From VFBF01 sp034440275 (GTDB lineage: Bacteria > Pseudomonadota > Alphaproteobacteria > Caulobacterales > Aquidulcibacteraceae): a stretch of DNA of 31,500 nucleotides. Made by a program: the position numbers and the translations under genes. Positions 6,642 through 13,863 of the stretch are shown in pieces. The stretch is taken from NCBI GenBank assembly GCA_034440275.1, contig JAWXBS010000122.1, forward strand, positions 1 through 31,500, written 5' to 3'. Numbering within the stretch: the stretch's first letter is position 1; each line of letters starts with the position of its first letter. The notes under the pieces are model-generated. The model did no database searches. It was not told the DNA's origin and was given only the letters and a program-made list of their open reading frames with translations.

Positions 6642-7430
6642 ATGAAGAAGGCGAACATGGCACGCACAATCGTTTCTTCGCTTTGGATGGGGGTCGTCGC
6701 GACGACCGGAGCGGTGGCCATCGGCCTCACCGGCTCCAGCATCGCCGAACCATCCAATCCCGCGCTGCGCATGGCCATCGATGGTCAGGCCAATCCGCTG
6801 GCCCAGGCCACCGATCTCGGATCGCCCTCGTCTCCTGACCCCTTCGGTCGTTCGTTCACGACCACGGACGCGCTGCAGGCGCCGCTCGGCGCAAGCCGCG
6901 AAGCGCCGCTCCGCCTCAACCCGGACCTGCGCCCCGACCCGTTCCTCGATCCACTGACCCTCGATTCGGAGCAGTCACGGACTCACACCGTCGAGTACGC
7001 CCTGTCGGCCCCCGCGCGTCAGACCGGCCTCAACCTCGATCTCGCCATCGCCCCGCGCGCCGGCTTCGCGATCGGCCCTGAAGGCGGCAAGCTGAAGAGC
7101 GTCGGCGGCGAAGTCCGCCTCGGCCAGCGACTCGAAAACATGGTCGGCGAGTTCAACGGCACCGCCACCTGGGACCGACCGGCTTGGTACTTCTTCGCGG
7201 CCACCGATGGTTCGGCCCTGACCTGGACTCCCGAAGCCATGGCTGGCGCGGCGCGCCGCGGCCTCAGCTATCAGGAAGACCGCGTGGTCGTCGGCGACTA
7301 CCAGGTCGGCATCTCCGTTGAAGCGCGCGGTATGCAGGCGTCCGTCTCGGTGATGAACCGCGAAGTCGCCAACGGGTGGGAAAGCAAGGACGAGAATTAC
7401 GTCGGCGCCTCCCTCACGATGCGCCGATAG
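6642..7430 (+). CDS. Secreted protein of unknown function
   Basis: 262 aa, not recognised. The N-terminus (MKKANMARTIVSSLWMG..GAVAIGLTGSSIAEP) is a signal peptide of about 35 residues. A proline-rich low-complexity segment follows (about 60-110, with SPSSPDPFG- and RPDPFLDP-like stretches). The C-terminal half alternates short polar and hydrophobic strands (VGGEVRLGQRLE, YQVGISVEARGMQASVSVMN, NYVGASLTMRR), which suggests a beta-rich or small barrel-like outer-membrane fold. This is inference. It stands alone. Upstream, TTGACG (6578-6583) could be a -35 box but no good -10 is visible. A lipoprotein box is absent. Confidence 0.75.
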   Translation: MKKANMARTIVSSLWMGVVATTGAVAIGLTGSSIAEPSNPALRMAIDGQANPLAQATDLGSPSSPDPFGRSFTTTDALQAPLGASREAPLRLNPDLRPDPFLDPLTLDSEQSRTHTVEYALSAPARQTGLNLDLAIAPRAGFAIGPEGGKLKSVGGEVRLGQRLENMVGEFNGTATWDRPAWYFFAATDGSALTWTPEAMAGAARRGLSYQEDRVVVGDYQVGISVEARGMQASVSVMNREVANGWESKDENYVGASLTMRR

Positions 7431-7686
7431 GCCTGTGCTGCGGATATAATACCTATATATCCCTGTCGCACGCAGCTTCACGCCCCATCCACTGATTCCC
7501 TGACTGCACGAGCGGGCGCTTTTCCACCGTCGCCGCCGCGTGCGCCATTGCAGCGCCTCCCGGAATCGCTGCCCATTGGCGCTTCGGGCTCCGGCGTCCT
7601 GTAGCGTTAACTTTTCGCTCACCGACGCTATATCTAGTGGGTCGTATCGGCGGTTCGCCGACATCTGGCGTTTGGAGAGCATCGGC
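7431..7686. other. Gap before nrdB, with an AT-rich palindrome
   Basis: 256 bases. Just after the preceding stop, GGATATA (7442-7448) pairs with TATATCC (7456-7462), flanked by GCTGCG and CGCAGC that could extend the stem with a bulge. It may be a terminator or an AT-rich operator. The rest shows no gene I trust. The nrdB promoter and the NrdR-box-like site lie at the right-hand end. Confidence 0.4.
7625..7640. promoter_or_regulatory. NrdR-box-like operator upstream of nrdB
   Basis: ACGCTATATCTAGTGG matches the known NrdR consensus acaCWATATATWGtgt at 13 of 16 positions by my count. It lies 47 bases before the nrdB ATG. NrdR is the zinc/ATP-cone repressor of ribonucleotide reductase genes and usually binds two boxes about three helical turns apart. 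I do not see a convincing second box at that distance. A weaker CTATATATCC core lies at 7453-7462. Confidence 0.6.
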
Positions 7687-8718
7687 ATGGCGTACGGCGG
7701 CGAAGGCAAGGGTCCTGGTCTTCTCATTCCCTCGAAGGCCTACAAACCCTTCCGCTATCCGTGGGCCCACGACTTCTGGAAGCGCCAGCAGCAGATTCAC
7801 TGGATGCCGGAAGAAGTCCCGCTCGGCGAGGACGTGAAGGACTGGGCCTCCAAGCTCAACGACCAGGAACGCAATCTGCTGACGCAGATCTTCCGCTTTT
7901 TCACCCAAGGCGACATCGAGGTGAACGACAACTACATGGAGCGCTACGCGCGCGTGTTCAAACCGACCGAAGTCAAGATGATGCTTGCGGCGTTTTCGAA
8001 CATCGAGACGATCCACGTCGCCGCCTACGCCCTGTTGCTTGAAACCATCGGCATGCCGGAGAGCGAGTTCGCGGCGTTCCTCGAATACGATGCAATGCGC
8101 AACAAGCACGATTTCATGGGCAAATTCGGCGTCGAGACCGACGCGGACATCTTGCGTTCCGTGGCCATGTTCGGCGGCTTCACCGAAGGTCTGCAACTCT
8201 TCGCGTCGTTTGCGATGCTGATGAATTTTCCGCGCTTCAACAAGATGAAGGGCATGGGACAGATCGTGAGCTGGAGCGTGCGCGACGAGTCGTTGCATTG
8301 CGAGGGCATGATCAAGCTGTTCCACGCCTTCGCGAAGGAAACCGACGCGCTGACCAAGAGCGTGAAGGACGACATCATTTCCTGCTGTGAAACGGTTGTG
8401 GGGCTGGAAGACAAGTTCATCGATCTTGCGTTCGAGATGGGCCCCGTGCAGGGCATGACGCCCGAGGATATCAAGGCCTACATCCGCTACATCGCGGACT
8501 GGCGCCTCGGTCAGCTCGGCCTGCCGAAGCTCTACGGCGCGAAAGAGCACCCGATCCCGTGGCTCACCGCGATCCTCAACGGCGTCGAGCACGCCAACTT
8601 CTTCGAGGCCCGCGCGACGGAATATTCGAAGGGCGCGACGCGCGGCGAGTGGCACGGCCAGGAAGGCGTCTGGGGCGCGTTCGACGACATGATGGTCAAG
8701 CGAAAAGCGGCGAGCTGA
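7687..8718 (+). CDS. nrdB: Class I ribonucleoside-diphosphate reductase, beta subunit
   Basis: 343 aa. It supplies the diiron-tyrosyl radical used by the alpha subunit to reduce ribonucleotides to deoxyribonucleotides. Metal ligands and the radical residue line up with E. coli NrdB at a constant offset of eight: Asp76, Glu107, His110 and Tyr114 (ETIHVAAY), with Glu167, Glu201 and His204 (RDESLHCEG) as the second-half ligands. The start at 7687 has GGAGAG upstream and gives a normal N-terminus (MAYGGEGKGPGLLIPSK). The frame is open 49 codons further up, without family character. The nrdA gene is not in the window. The 3' end converges on the phosphatase gene, with only five bases between stops. 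An NrdR-like box precedes it. Confidence 0.96.
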   Translation: MAYGGEGKGPGLLIPSKAYKPFRYPWAHDFWKRQQQIHWMPEEVPLGEDVKDWASKLNDQERNLLTQIFRFFTQGDIEVNDNYMERYARVFKPTEVKMMLAAFSNIETIHVAAYALLLETIGMPESEFAAFLEYDAMRNKHDFMGKFGVETDADILRSVAMFGGFTEGLQLFASFAMLMNFPRFNKMKGMGQIVSWSVRDESLHCEGMIKLFHAFAKETDALTKSVKDDIISCCETVVGLEDKFIDLAFEMGPVQGMTPEDIKAYIRYIADWRLGQLGLPKLYGAKEHPIPWLTAILNGVEHANFFEARATEYSKGATRGEWHGQEGVWGAFDDMMVKRKAAS

Positions 8719-8723
8719 AACGC

Positions 8724-9500
8724 CTAACGGACAAATTGGTCGCGCAGCGTCGCGACCATTTTGTCGTCCACGCCGAGCACGGCCTTCATGTAGGACGGCA
8801 CGTCGCCGTGGCGTGACTCCATCGCGTCGATGGCTGCGCTCAGATAGTCGGTGTGCACGCCGAGCATCGGGCGGATCGCCTCGTCGGAAATCTCCTTGCC
8901 CATGCGCGACGCGATGCGCGCGCGCACTTCCGGCAGACGCTTGTCGAGATCGATGGCGACGTTCGTGAGCTCGTAGTCGGCGATGATCGTGTCGCGATCG
9001 ACGCCGAGCGCCGTCAGCACCAGGAAGCACGCCACGCCCGTGCGGTCCTTACCCGCCGCGCAATGGACGATCGCCGGACCGCCCTCCTCGGCCAGGCCAT
9101 GCAGCCACGCCTTGAACAGCGCGACGTAGCGTGGCTCGTAGGGATAGTGCGTGTAGGCCGTCTGCATGTAAGTGCGCACGGCATCGGCCGTGAGGTCGGT
9201 CTGCTGCAGCACGCCGACATGCGCTGGCAGCTCCTTGTAGCCTTCGTCGTTGGTCACCACGCGCAGGTGCTCGCCGGGCCAGAGATTGGGCGCATCGGTG
9301 CGCTCCTCGGGGCGGCGCAGATCGACCACGAATTTCGCGCCTAGCCCACCGAGCCAGGCCATGTCCTCCGCCGTCGCCTCCGCGAAGGAGGCCGTGCGGT
9401 ACAGGCGTTCGGTCACGACCTTGCCGCCGTCGACGGTGTCATAGCCCCCGAAGTCACGGAAGTTCAGCACGCCCTTCAGCGGCTTGATGCGGCCCTGCAT
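8724..9500 (-). CDS. Tyrosine/dual-specificity protein phosphatase
   Basis: 258 aa. The CX5R catalytic loop reads HCAAGKDRTG (Cys147, Arg153). Upstream is the NFRDFGGY motif (13-20), typical of bacterial Tyr_phosphatase3 proteins (IphP/LipA-like), and FVVDLRRPEER follows the second strand. Such enzymes dephosphorylate phosphotyrosine, and some act on phosphoinositides; the substrate here is unknown. The start at 9500 (MQGRIKPLKG) has AGGGA upstream; the 48 extra residues of the open frame look non-coding. It lies 59 bases downstream of the HipA_2-like kinase on the same strand, so a kinase/phosphatase pair in one transcript is possible. No signal peptide is seen, so it is probably cytoplasmic. 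Confidence 0.9.
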   Translation of the reverse strand: MQGRIKPLKGVLNFRDFGGYDTVDGGKVVTERLYRTASFAEATAEDMAWLGGLGAKFVVDLRRPEERTDAPNLWPGEHLRVVTNDEGYKELPAHVGVLQQTDLTADAVRTYMQTAYTHYPYEPRYVALFKAWLHGLAEEGGPAIVHCAAGKDRTGVACFLVLTALGVDRDTIIADYELTNVAIDLDKRLPEVRARIASRMGKEISDEAIRPMLGVHTDYLSAAIDAMESRHGDVPSYMKAVLGVDDKMVATLRDQFVR

Positions 9501-9559
9501 GGTCGAATTCCCTTCGAGGGCGGGTTTAGCGCCTCGCAGCGGGGGAATCGAGGCGCGAT

Positions 9560-10243
9560 TCAGCGCGCCGCCGCGAAGGCCTGCGCGTAAGCATGGAGAC
9601 GTTGCGTCACCTCCGTGCGTGACAGTCCCGTGGCCGCAATCCAACTTTCCGGAGCTTGGTCGACGACATCGAAATCAAGCGGCGGGATGGACGGTGTCAG
9701 CAGCGAGCGGTTCGCCAAGACATGTCCCTCCGGGAGGTCGAACCGGAATGGCGCGCGCTGCGCCAGCGCACGATCAAGAAAGAGGCATGCGTCGTGATCG
9801 ATCGCTCGCAACGCGCCTGACGCATCGACCATAAGGTTGGGATTGCGCGCCGTGCGATCCACGTTCTGCGTGAGCCGATCCACCAGTGCGATCCGCGCAA
9901 GGATGTCGGCGTCGGCGCCATCAACGTCCGCCATCGTCGCAATGCGCCCGCCCTCAAGATACCGGAGTCCGAGATTGGCGCCGACGCTCCGCTGTACGAT
10001 CCCGTCGAACTCATCCGTCCCGATCTGCCAAGGAAAACCGTCGGGCAATGTGAGAATAGCAACCTCGACCACAGGCGCGCCGCACTGCCGCGCCAGATCT
10101 GTTGCGATGAACTCGGTCAGCAAGCCGCGTGGGCCGCGTCCCGCGCCGGCAAACTTCATCACCCAACGCACGCTGGCGTCCGTCTCAACCACCGCCGGCC
10201 ACGTGCTGCCACGCAGGATTTGGACGATGCGTGCGACGATCAC
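9560..10243 (-). CDS. HipA-like kinase domain protein (HipA_2 type)
   Basis: 227 aa from a GTG start that overlaps the amn stop as GTGA. The fold is read from kinase-like motifs: VRWVMKFAG with Lys30; VDRLTQNVDRTARNPNLM (about 121-138), with Asp129, Asn134 and Asn136 as the catalytic loop; and AIDHD (147-151) as the metal-binding loop. These match the short HipA_2 family, which lacks the N-terminal HipA_N domain and usually has no HipB partner. No small antitoxin gene is next to it. The function is unknown; protein or small-molecule phosphorylation is possible. Coupling to amn by the stop/start overlap implies a fixed ratio of the two proteins. The frame is open a further 60 codons upstream inside amn, without family character. 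Confidence 0.8.
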   Translation of the reverse strand: MIVARIVQILRGSTWPAVVETDASVRWVMKFAGAGRGPRGLLTEFIATDLARQCGAPVVEVAILTLPDGFPWQIGTDEFDGIVQRSVGANLGLRYLEGGRIATMADVDGADADILARIALVDRLTQNVDRTARNPNLMVDASGALRAIDHDACLFLDRALAQRAPFRFDLPEGHVLANRSLLTPSIPPLDFDVVDQAPESWIAATGLSRTEVTQRLHAYAQAFAAAR

Positions 10244-11685
10244 CGGAACGGCGGCTCGTCGAAGCTGCGCAGCTTGCGCGAGTGCAGCGAGGACTTGTCG
10301 CGCTTCAAGATATCGATCGTCTCGATGCCGATCTTCAGGTGCTCGCCGATGGCGCGGTCGTAGAACTTGTCGGCAGCGCCCGGCAGCTTGATCTCGCCGT
10401 GCAGCGGCTTGTCGGACACGCACAGCAGCACGCCGTACGGCACGCGGAGCCGGAAGCCCTGCGTGGCGATGCAGGCGCTTTCCATGTCCACCGCAACGGC
10501 GCGCGATTGCGACAGGAGAATGCGTTCGCGCTGATAGTTCAATTCCCAGTTACGATCGGCGTAGGAAACGACCGTGCCGGTGCGCAGCCGCTTCTTCAGC
10601 GCCTCCTTGTCGTCGCCGGAGACTTTCTGCGCGGCCTGCTGCAACGCCACCTGCACTTCCGCGATGGCGGGGATCGGAATGTCCAGCGGCACGTTCTCGT
10701 CGAGCACCTTGTCGCGGCGCCAGTAGGCGTGCGCGAGCACATAGTCGCCGATGCGCTGCGAGTGCCGCAGACCACCGCAGTGGCCGATCATCATCCAGCA
10801 ATGCGGACGCAGCACCGCGAGGTGATCGGTCATGGTCTTGGCGTTGGAAGGCCCGACGCCGATGTTCACGAGCGTCACGCCCTCGCCGCCCTTCTCGAGC
10901 AAATGGTAGGCGGGCATCTGGTACTTCCGCCACGGCGCCGACAGCGCAGTCTCCGCGGGATCGGGGGAATCGCCTTCGATCGTGACGCCGCCGGGGCACG
11001 ACAGACGATACTTCTCGGGTTCGGCCTGCACCTTCGCCGCCGCCCAGCGCACGAACTCTTCGACGTAGCGCTGATAGTTCGTGAACAGGATCCATGGCTG
11101 CGTGTGCTGCCACGGCGCACCGGTGTAGTGCTGCAGCCGCTTCAGCGAATAGTCGATGCGCGGCGCATCGAAGAGCGCGAGCGGCCGCGCGCCGTCGAGA
11201 CGTTGCAGCGGCTGTCCGTCGACGACGGCATCGCCGACAGCCGCAAGCTGCGGATAAGGGAAATGTCGCGCGAGCTCCGACGGCGGCGCGCGCTCCACAT
11301 CGATGGTGCGCGAACCATCGAGCACAAAGGCGTATGGGATTTCCGTTTCGCTCGTACCCACGGTCACAGTCGCGCCGTAGTCGGTGACGAGCAGACCGAG
11401 CTGCTCCAGCAGATACGGCCGGAAGAACGCCGGCTGCGTCACGGAGACAGCGTAATCGCCCGGCCAGATGAGCTGCCCGTACGCGCGCGAAATGCGCGGC
11501 GGTGGGGCGCTGGGCGCGTGGCTGATGCGCAGCTCGGGATAGCGGAATTTCGCGCGCTCGACATCGCTGGGCGGCGCACCGCCATCGAGAAACCGCTGAA
11601 CCGACTCGGCGAGAGCCTTCGCGGCGGCGGCGTACTGGGCTTGGAGCGCGTCGACGGCTTCGACGGGTGTGAGGTGCTTGCTCAT
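10240..11685 (-). CDS. amn: AMP nucleosidase
   Basis: 481 aa, close to the usual family length of about 480-490. It hydrolyses AMP to adenine and ribose 5-phosphate in the cytoplasm and so tunes the adenylate pool. The N-terminal AMP-binding domain covers about 1-180 (YPELRISH..., IWPGDYAVSVTQPAFFRPYL). The C-terminal phosphorylase-like catalytic domain has VNIGVGPSNAKTMTDHLAVL, MIGHCGGLR, and RAVAVDMESACIATQGF, where the DMES motif matches the nucleoside phosphorylase ribose/base site. It starts 47 bases after the upstream pseudopilin gene on the same strand and overlaps the HipA_2-like gene by four bases. Confidence 0.95.
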   Translation of the reverse strand: MSKHLTPVEAVDALQAQYAAAAKALAESVQRFLDGGAPPSDVERAKFRYPELRISHAPSAPPPRISRAYGQLIWPGDYAVSVTQPAFFRPYLLEQLGLLVTDYGATVTVGTSETEIPYAFVLDGSRTIDVERAPPSELARHFPYPQLAAVGDAVVDGQPLQRLDGARPLALFDAPRIDYSLKRLQHYTGAPWQHTQPWILFTNYQRYVEEFVRWAAAKVQAEPEKYRLSCPGGVTIEGDSPDPAETALSAPWRKYQMPAYHLLEKGGEGVTLVNIGVGPSNAKTMTDHLAVLRPHCWMMIGHCGGLRHSQRIGDYVLAHAYWRRDKVLDENVPLDIPIPAIAEVQVALQQAAQKVSGDDKEALKKRLRTGTVVSYADRNWELNYQRERILLSQSRAVAVDMESACIATQGFRLRVPYGVLLCVSDKPLHGEIKLPGAADKFYDRAIGEHLKIGIETIDILKRDKSSLHSRKLRSFDEPPFR

Positions 11686-11732
11686 GTACCTTGGAAGCGC
11701 GATGTGCGCCCGCCGTCAATGCCCTTCGCGGG

Positions 11733-12281
11733 TCAGTTCCTGGTGACGGGGTCGGCGATGCGGGGACGACGATACTCGATATGCTTCAGGTCGAATGCGA
11801 CATCGAGGAAAACCCCGATCGGCGGCGTGTACCGGTAGTCGGTCTCGGCGACGATGACTGATGTGCCGGGAATCATCAGGCCTGCGGGCAGGCTGGGGGC
11901 CGACATCACCGACCCTGCCGAGCGCGCCGTATAGCCGTTGTGCCCTTCGCTCCACAGGACAACTGCCCGCGTAGGGGTTTCCACCTGCACGCTGGTCACG
12001 CGCAACTTCAGTGGACCGGCAGAGTTCGGGTACATGAGCGTTCCAGAAGCCGCCCAGAGATCGTCGATTTCGTCGTCTTCGATCACAGTGTCGCGGGAAA
12101 CGACGTCCGCCATGGCGGCGGCCGTGTTTTCGACGCGGCTTTTCGTGGTGAGGACTTCCGTCAACTCCACAGAGCCGAACAGGACAACCACCATCATCGG
12201 CAGGATCAGCGCAAACTCAAGCGCCGCGAGGCCACGGGTGTCGCGCAGAAAGGCGCGCAGGCGGGACTGGAAAGCGTTCAT
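11733..12281 (-). CDS. TadE-type pseudopilin, second of a tandem pair
   Basis: 182 aa. A basic N-terminus is followed by DTRGLAALEFALILPMMVVV, a TadE/TadF leader in which the conserved Gly and the Glu five residues later mark the prepilin peptidase site and the helix. The remainder (about 45-182) is periplasmic, with no cysteines, and ends ADPVTRN. The family is a minor component needed for Flp pilus assembly, probably cut by the CpaA peptidase at 14193. It follows the other TadE gene by nine bases. TadE and TadF cannot be told apart with confidence here. Confidence 0.88.
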   Translation of the reverse strand: MNAFQSRLRAFLRDTRGLAALEFALILPMMVVVLFGSVELTEVLTTKSRVENTAAAMADVVSRDTVIEDDEIDDLWAASGTLMYPNSAGPLKLRVTSVQVETPTRAVVLWSEGHNGYTARSAGSVMSAPSLPAGLMIPGTSVIVAETDYRYTPPIGVFLDVAFDLKHIEYRRPRIADPVTRN

Positions 12282-12290
12282 CGCCGCGCC

Positions 12291-12824
12291 TCAGAAGGGT
12301 TCATTGCGGAAGAGCATGGACGACACCACGAGACGCTTGCCGTCCTGCATGTTGGCGAAGATCGCACCGAACATCGGGGTGAGAATGTCCCATTGGTAGT
12401 AGGCGCGCACCAGGATGACTTCGTTGGCGCCCCCGGGCGTGTAGCCGAGGCTGCCGGTATCCATCGCGCCGTTGGCCGTCGGCGTGCCGTTGTTGACGTT
12501 GGCGAAACTGTCGTAGCGGTCCACATCCATGTAGAGATTGGCGCACTCGAGAGCCATGATCTTGTTCATGTTCTCGCAAACTGCGGTTTCGAACTGGGCC
12601 TTGGTGAGGCCGGACGTCTGGGCTCTTCCCGTGCGGATTTCGCGCCCGGCCTGATGTACGGCATTGTCCAGCGTCGTCTGCACGAGCGACATGGCGCCGA
12701 ACTCAAGCATGCCGAAGATGACCCAGAAGAACGGGACCGCGATCAGCGCAAATTCCACCGCCGCAACGCCTTCGCGGTTGCGGACGAATGTTCCGAACCG
12801 CTTCCGCGATCTGGATGCGCGCAT
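12291..12824 (-). CDS. TadE-type pseudopilin, first of a tandem pair
   Basis: 177 aa. The start at 12824 (MRASRSRKRF) has GGAGG five bases upstream; an ATG 18 bases earlier has no such site. The class III signal is NREGVAAVEFALIAVPFFWV, with the Gly and the +5 Glu. The periplasmic part has two cysteines (CENMNKIMALEC) and a glycine/asparagine-rich loop (NNGTPTANGAMDTGSLG). It is encoded divergently from pilA. 113 bases separate it from the upstream pil_N protein gene; that gap has a GGGCAA/TTGCCC hairpin (12879-12903) without a T-run. Confidence 0.88.
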   Translation of the reverse strand: MRASRSRKRFGTFVRNREGVAAVEFALIAVPFFWVIFGMLEFGAMSLVQTTLDNAVHQAGREIRTGRAQTSGLTKAQFETAVCENMNKIMALECANLYMDVDRYDSFANVNNGTPTANGAMDTGSLGYTPGGANEVILVRAYYQWDILTPMFGAIFANMQDGKRLVVSSMLFRNEPF

Positions 12825-12937
12825 GACGACCTCCGGGGACAAGCGCGCCTGCTGCGCGCTCGTATGCGCCGGAGACTAGGGCAAACTGGTTTCCCGATTG
12901 CCCAAGAGCCTTGGTAAACCGTTGGTTGCCTAGACCG

Positions 12938-13387
12938 TTAGTTACCCGCGCCCGAGCCGGCCTGGCCATTGCGCGCAGAGATCTGTTCGTTCGTCGTGGA
13001 GAACGCGGTTTGGTCATCGGAGATGTCGGGGCGGCGGCGACAGAGCGGATTGCAGTCGAGGCGCGCGGTTGCAGCGCCGCGCGTGACCATCACCACATTG
13101 GTTTCGTCCGGCACCACCGTAACCCGCGCCTCGTAGATGGGACGCCCGGACGGACCGACGACAATGAGATTGGTGGAGCCGTAGGAACGACCCGTCACAA
13201 AGAGAAGGCGATCGTTCTGCACGGACACGCCTGCAACCGCCGGATTGCCGATCACGACGCCCGTCGCGGAGTCAGGAAGTGCAATGGGTCGCGACTGGTC
13301 GAGCGCCACCTGCACTTCGCCTGCGTAGGCCACGCCTGTAACGGCGATCGCCATGAGGATACTCGCGGCAATGCTACGCTTCTTCAT
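12938..13387 (-). CDS. Stand-alone pilus assembly N-terminal-domain protein
   Basis: 149 aa. A signal peptide covers 1-22 (MKKRSIAASILMAIAVTGVAYA). About residues 23-95 match the T2SS/T3SS pilus N-terminal domain that opens CpaC (LDQSRPIALPDSATGVVIGNPAVAGVSV, LLFVTGRSYGSTNLIVVG). The secretin part is missing. The C-terminal tail holds two cysteines (LDCNPLC) and an unstructured end (ARNGQAGSGAGN). The start at 13387 has GAGGAG upstream; an upstream ATG would add 28 residues with no signal character. It heads the minus-strand pilus cluster. A role as a periplasmic helper of the secretin is inferred. Confidence 0.85.
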   Translation of the reverse strand: MKKRSIAASILMAIAVTGVAYAGEVQVALDQSRPIALPDSATGVVIGNPAVAGVSVQNDRLLFVTGRSYGSTNLIVVGPSGRPIYEARVTVVPDETNVVMVTRGAATARLDCNPLCRRRPDISDDQTAFSTTNEQISARNGQAGSGAGN

Positions 13388-13540
13388 CTGGTGCTCCTCA
13401 CGGACATAAGGTGCATTTAGAGCGTCGTTTCTTTCCGGATCGCTAACCACGACAAATTCGGCAGGTAGCACGAAGCGTTAAACGCGATTTGTTAGGAGAG
13501 CTTATCGCCGCCGCAATAATTGCCGGCAGTGCACAAGGAC

Positions 13541-13620
13541 AAAGGACCCCGACGCCGCTGCACTACTCGGGGTGCCCGAACGGGAGCGCGCCGGATCCGA
13601 AGGGGTCCGGCGCGTTTTCC
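13541..13620 (+). ncRNA. Candidate small RNA or leader with intrinsic terminator
   Basis: On the plus strand, ACCCCGA (13546-13552) pairs with TCGGGGT (13567-13573). It is followed by the stem CGCGCCGGA/TCCGGCGCG (13587-13595 and 13606-13614), extendable to a GAAG loop and followed by TTTTCCTTATT. No plus-strand gene precedes it: the neighbouring gene starts at 13387 on the minus strand. A separate short transcript starting around 13500-13540 would explain it. The start point is not determined and I match it to no known RNA family. Confidence 0.4.
13587..13620 (+). terminator. Intrinsic terminator upstream of pilA
   Basis: A nine-base perfect stem extendable by three pairs, then TTTT and a T-rich tail on the plus strand. 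On the minus strand the hairpin is not followed by T residues, so it is oriented toward pilA. Confidence 0.6.
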
Positions 13621-13751
13621 TTATTAGAGGGCCTCCGTGGCGCGTGGCGGGATCGCACTCGGAGGATTCGATTCGGCGCAAGTTCATTTCATGTAAAACA
13701 CGTTATGGTTGCAAACGATTTACTACGATTTTTCGAAAAACCCGAGTCTAA

Positions 13752-13766
13752 TTAAGCAGATATCAA
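13752..13766. promoter_or_regulatory. CtrA-type box upstream of pilA
   Basis: TTAA-GCAGATA-TCAA differs from the CtrA consensus TTAA-N7-TTAA at one position. It lies about 98 bases before the pilA ATG and overlaps the -10-like TAATTA. pilA is a known direct CtrA target in Caulobacter; binding here is inferred. Confidence 0.5.
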
Positions 13767-13863
13767 GCAGTCGTGGGTATTCTCACCAATGTTCGGTGCG
13801 GTGTCTCGAGTGGGGCGACGAACGAACGTCGCAAACCACTCAGCGAAACAAGGAGTTAGTAAC

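Larger units (their letters stand above)
13388..13863. other. 476-base divergent intergenic region between the pilus clusters
   Basis: It separates the minus-strand pil_N/TadE genes from pilA. It holds, in order: a possible small RNA with two hairpins and a terminator (13541-13620), a GATTCGATTC pair of GANTC sites (13665-13674), a third GANTC (13744-13748), a -10-like TAATTA (13749-13754), and a TTAA-N7-TCAA box (13752-13766). An 88-codon open frame crosses it but runs through the hairpins and has no ribosome site, so I do not call it. Confidence 0.6.

Noticed and set aside
7453..9030. 525-codon minus-strand open frame
   Set aside because: It lies antisense to nrdB, whose metal ligands and radical tyrosine are all in place. 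The composition is His/Arg-rich as in shadow frames.
9560..10243. Classical HipBA toxin-antitoxin module
   Set aside because: The HipA_N domain and a HipB-type DNA-binding partner are both absent; the motifs fit the short HipA_2 form instead.
10129..11838. 569-codon plus-strand open frame
   Set aside because: Antisense to AMP nucleosidase, and no recognisable domain.
13567..13578. CTCGGGGTGCCC, similar to part of a TPP riboswitch
   Set aside because: The second conserved TPP arm (CTGAGA and the later pyrophosphate-binding segment) is missing.
13489..13755. 88-codon plus-strand frame upstream of pilA
   Set aside because: It crosses two hairpins and a terminator, lacks a ribosome site, and has no protein-like pattern.
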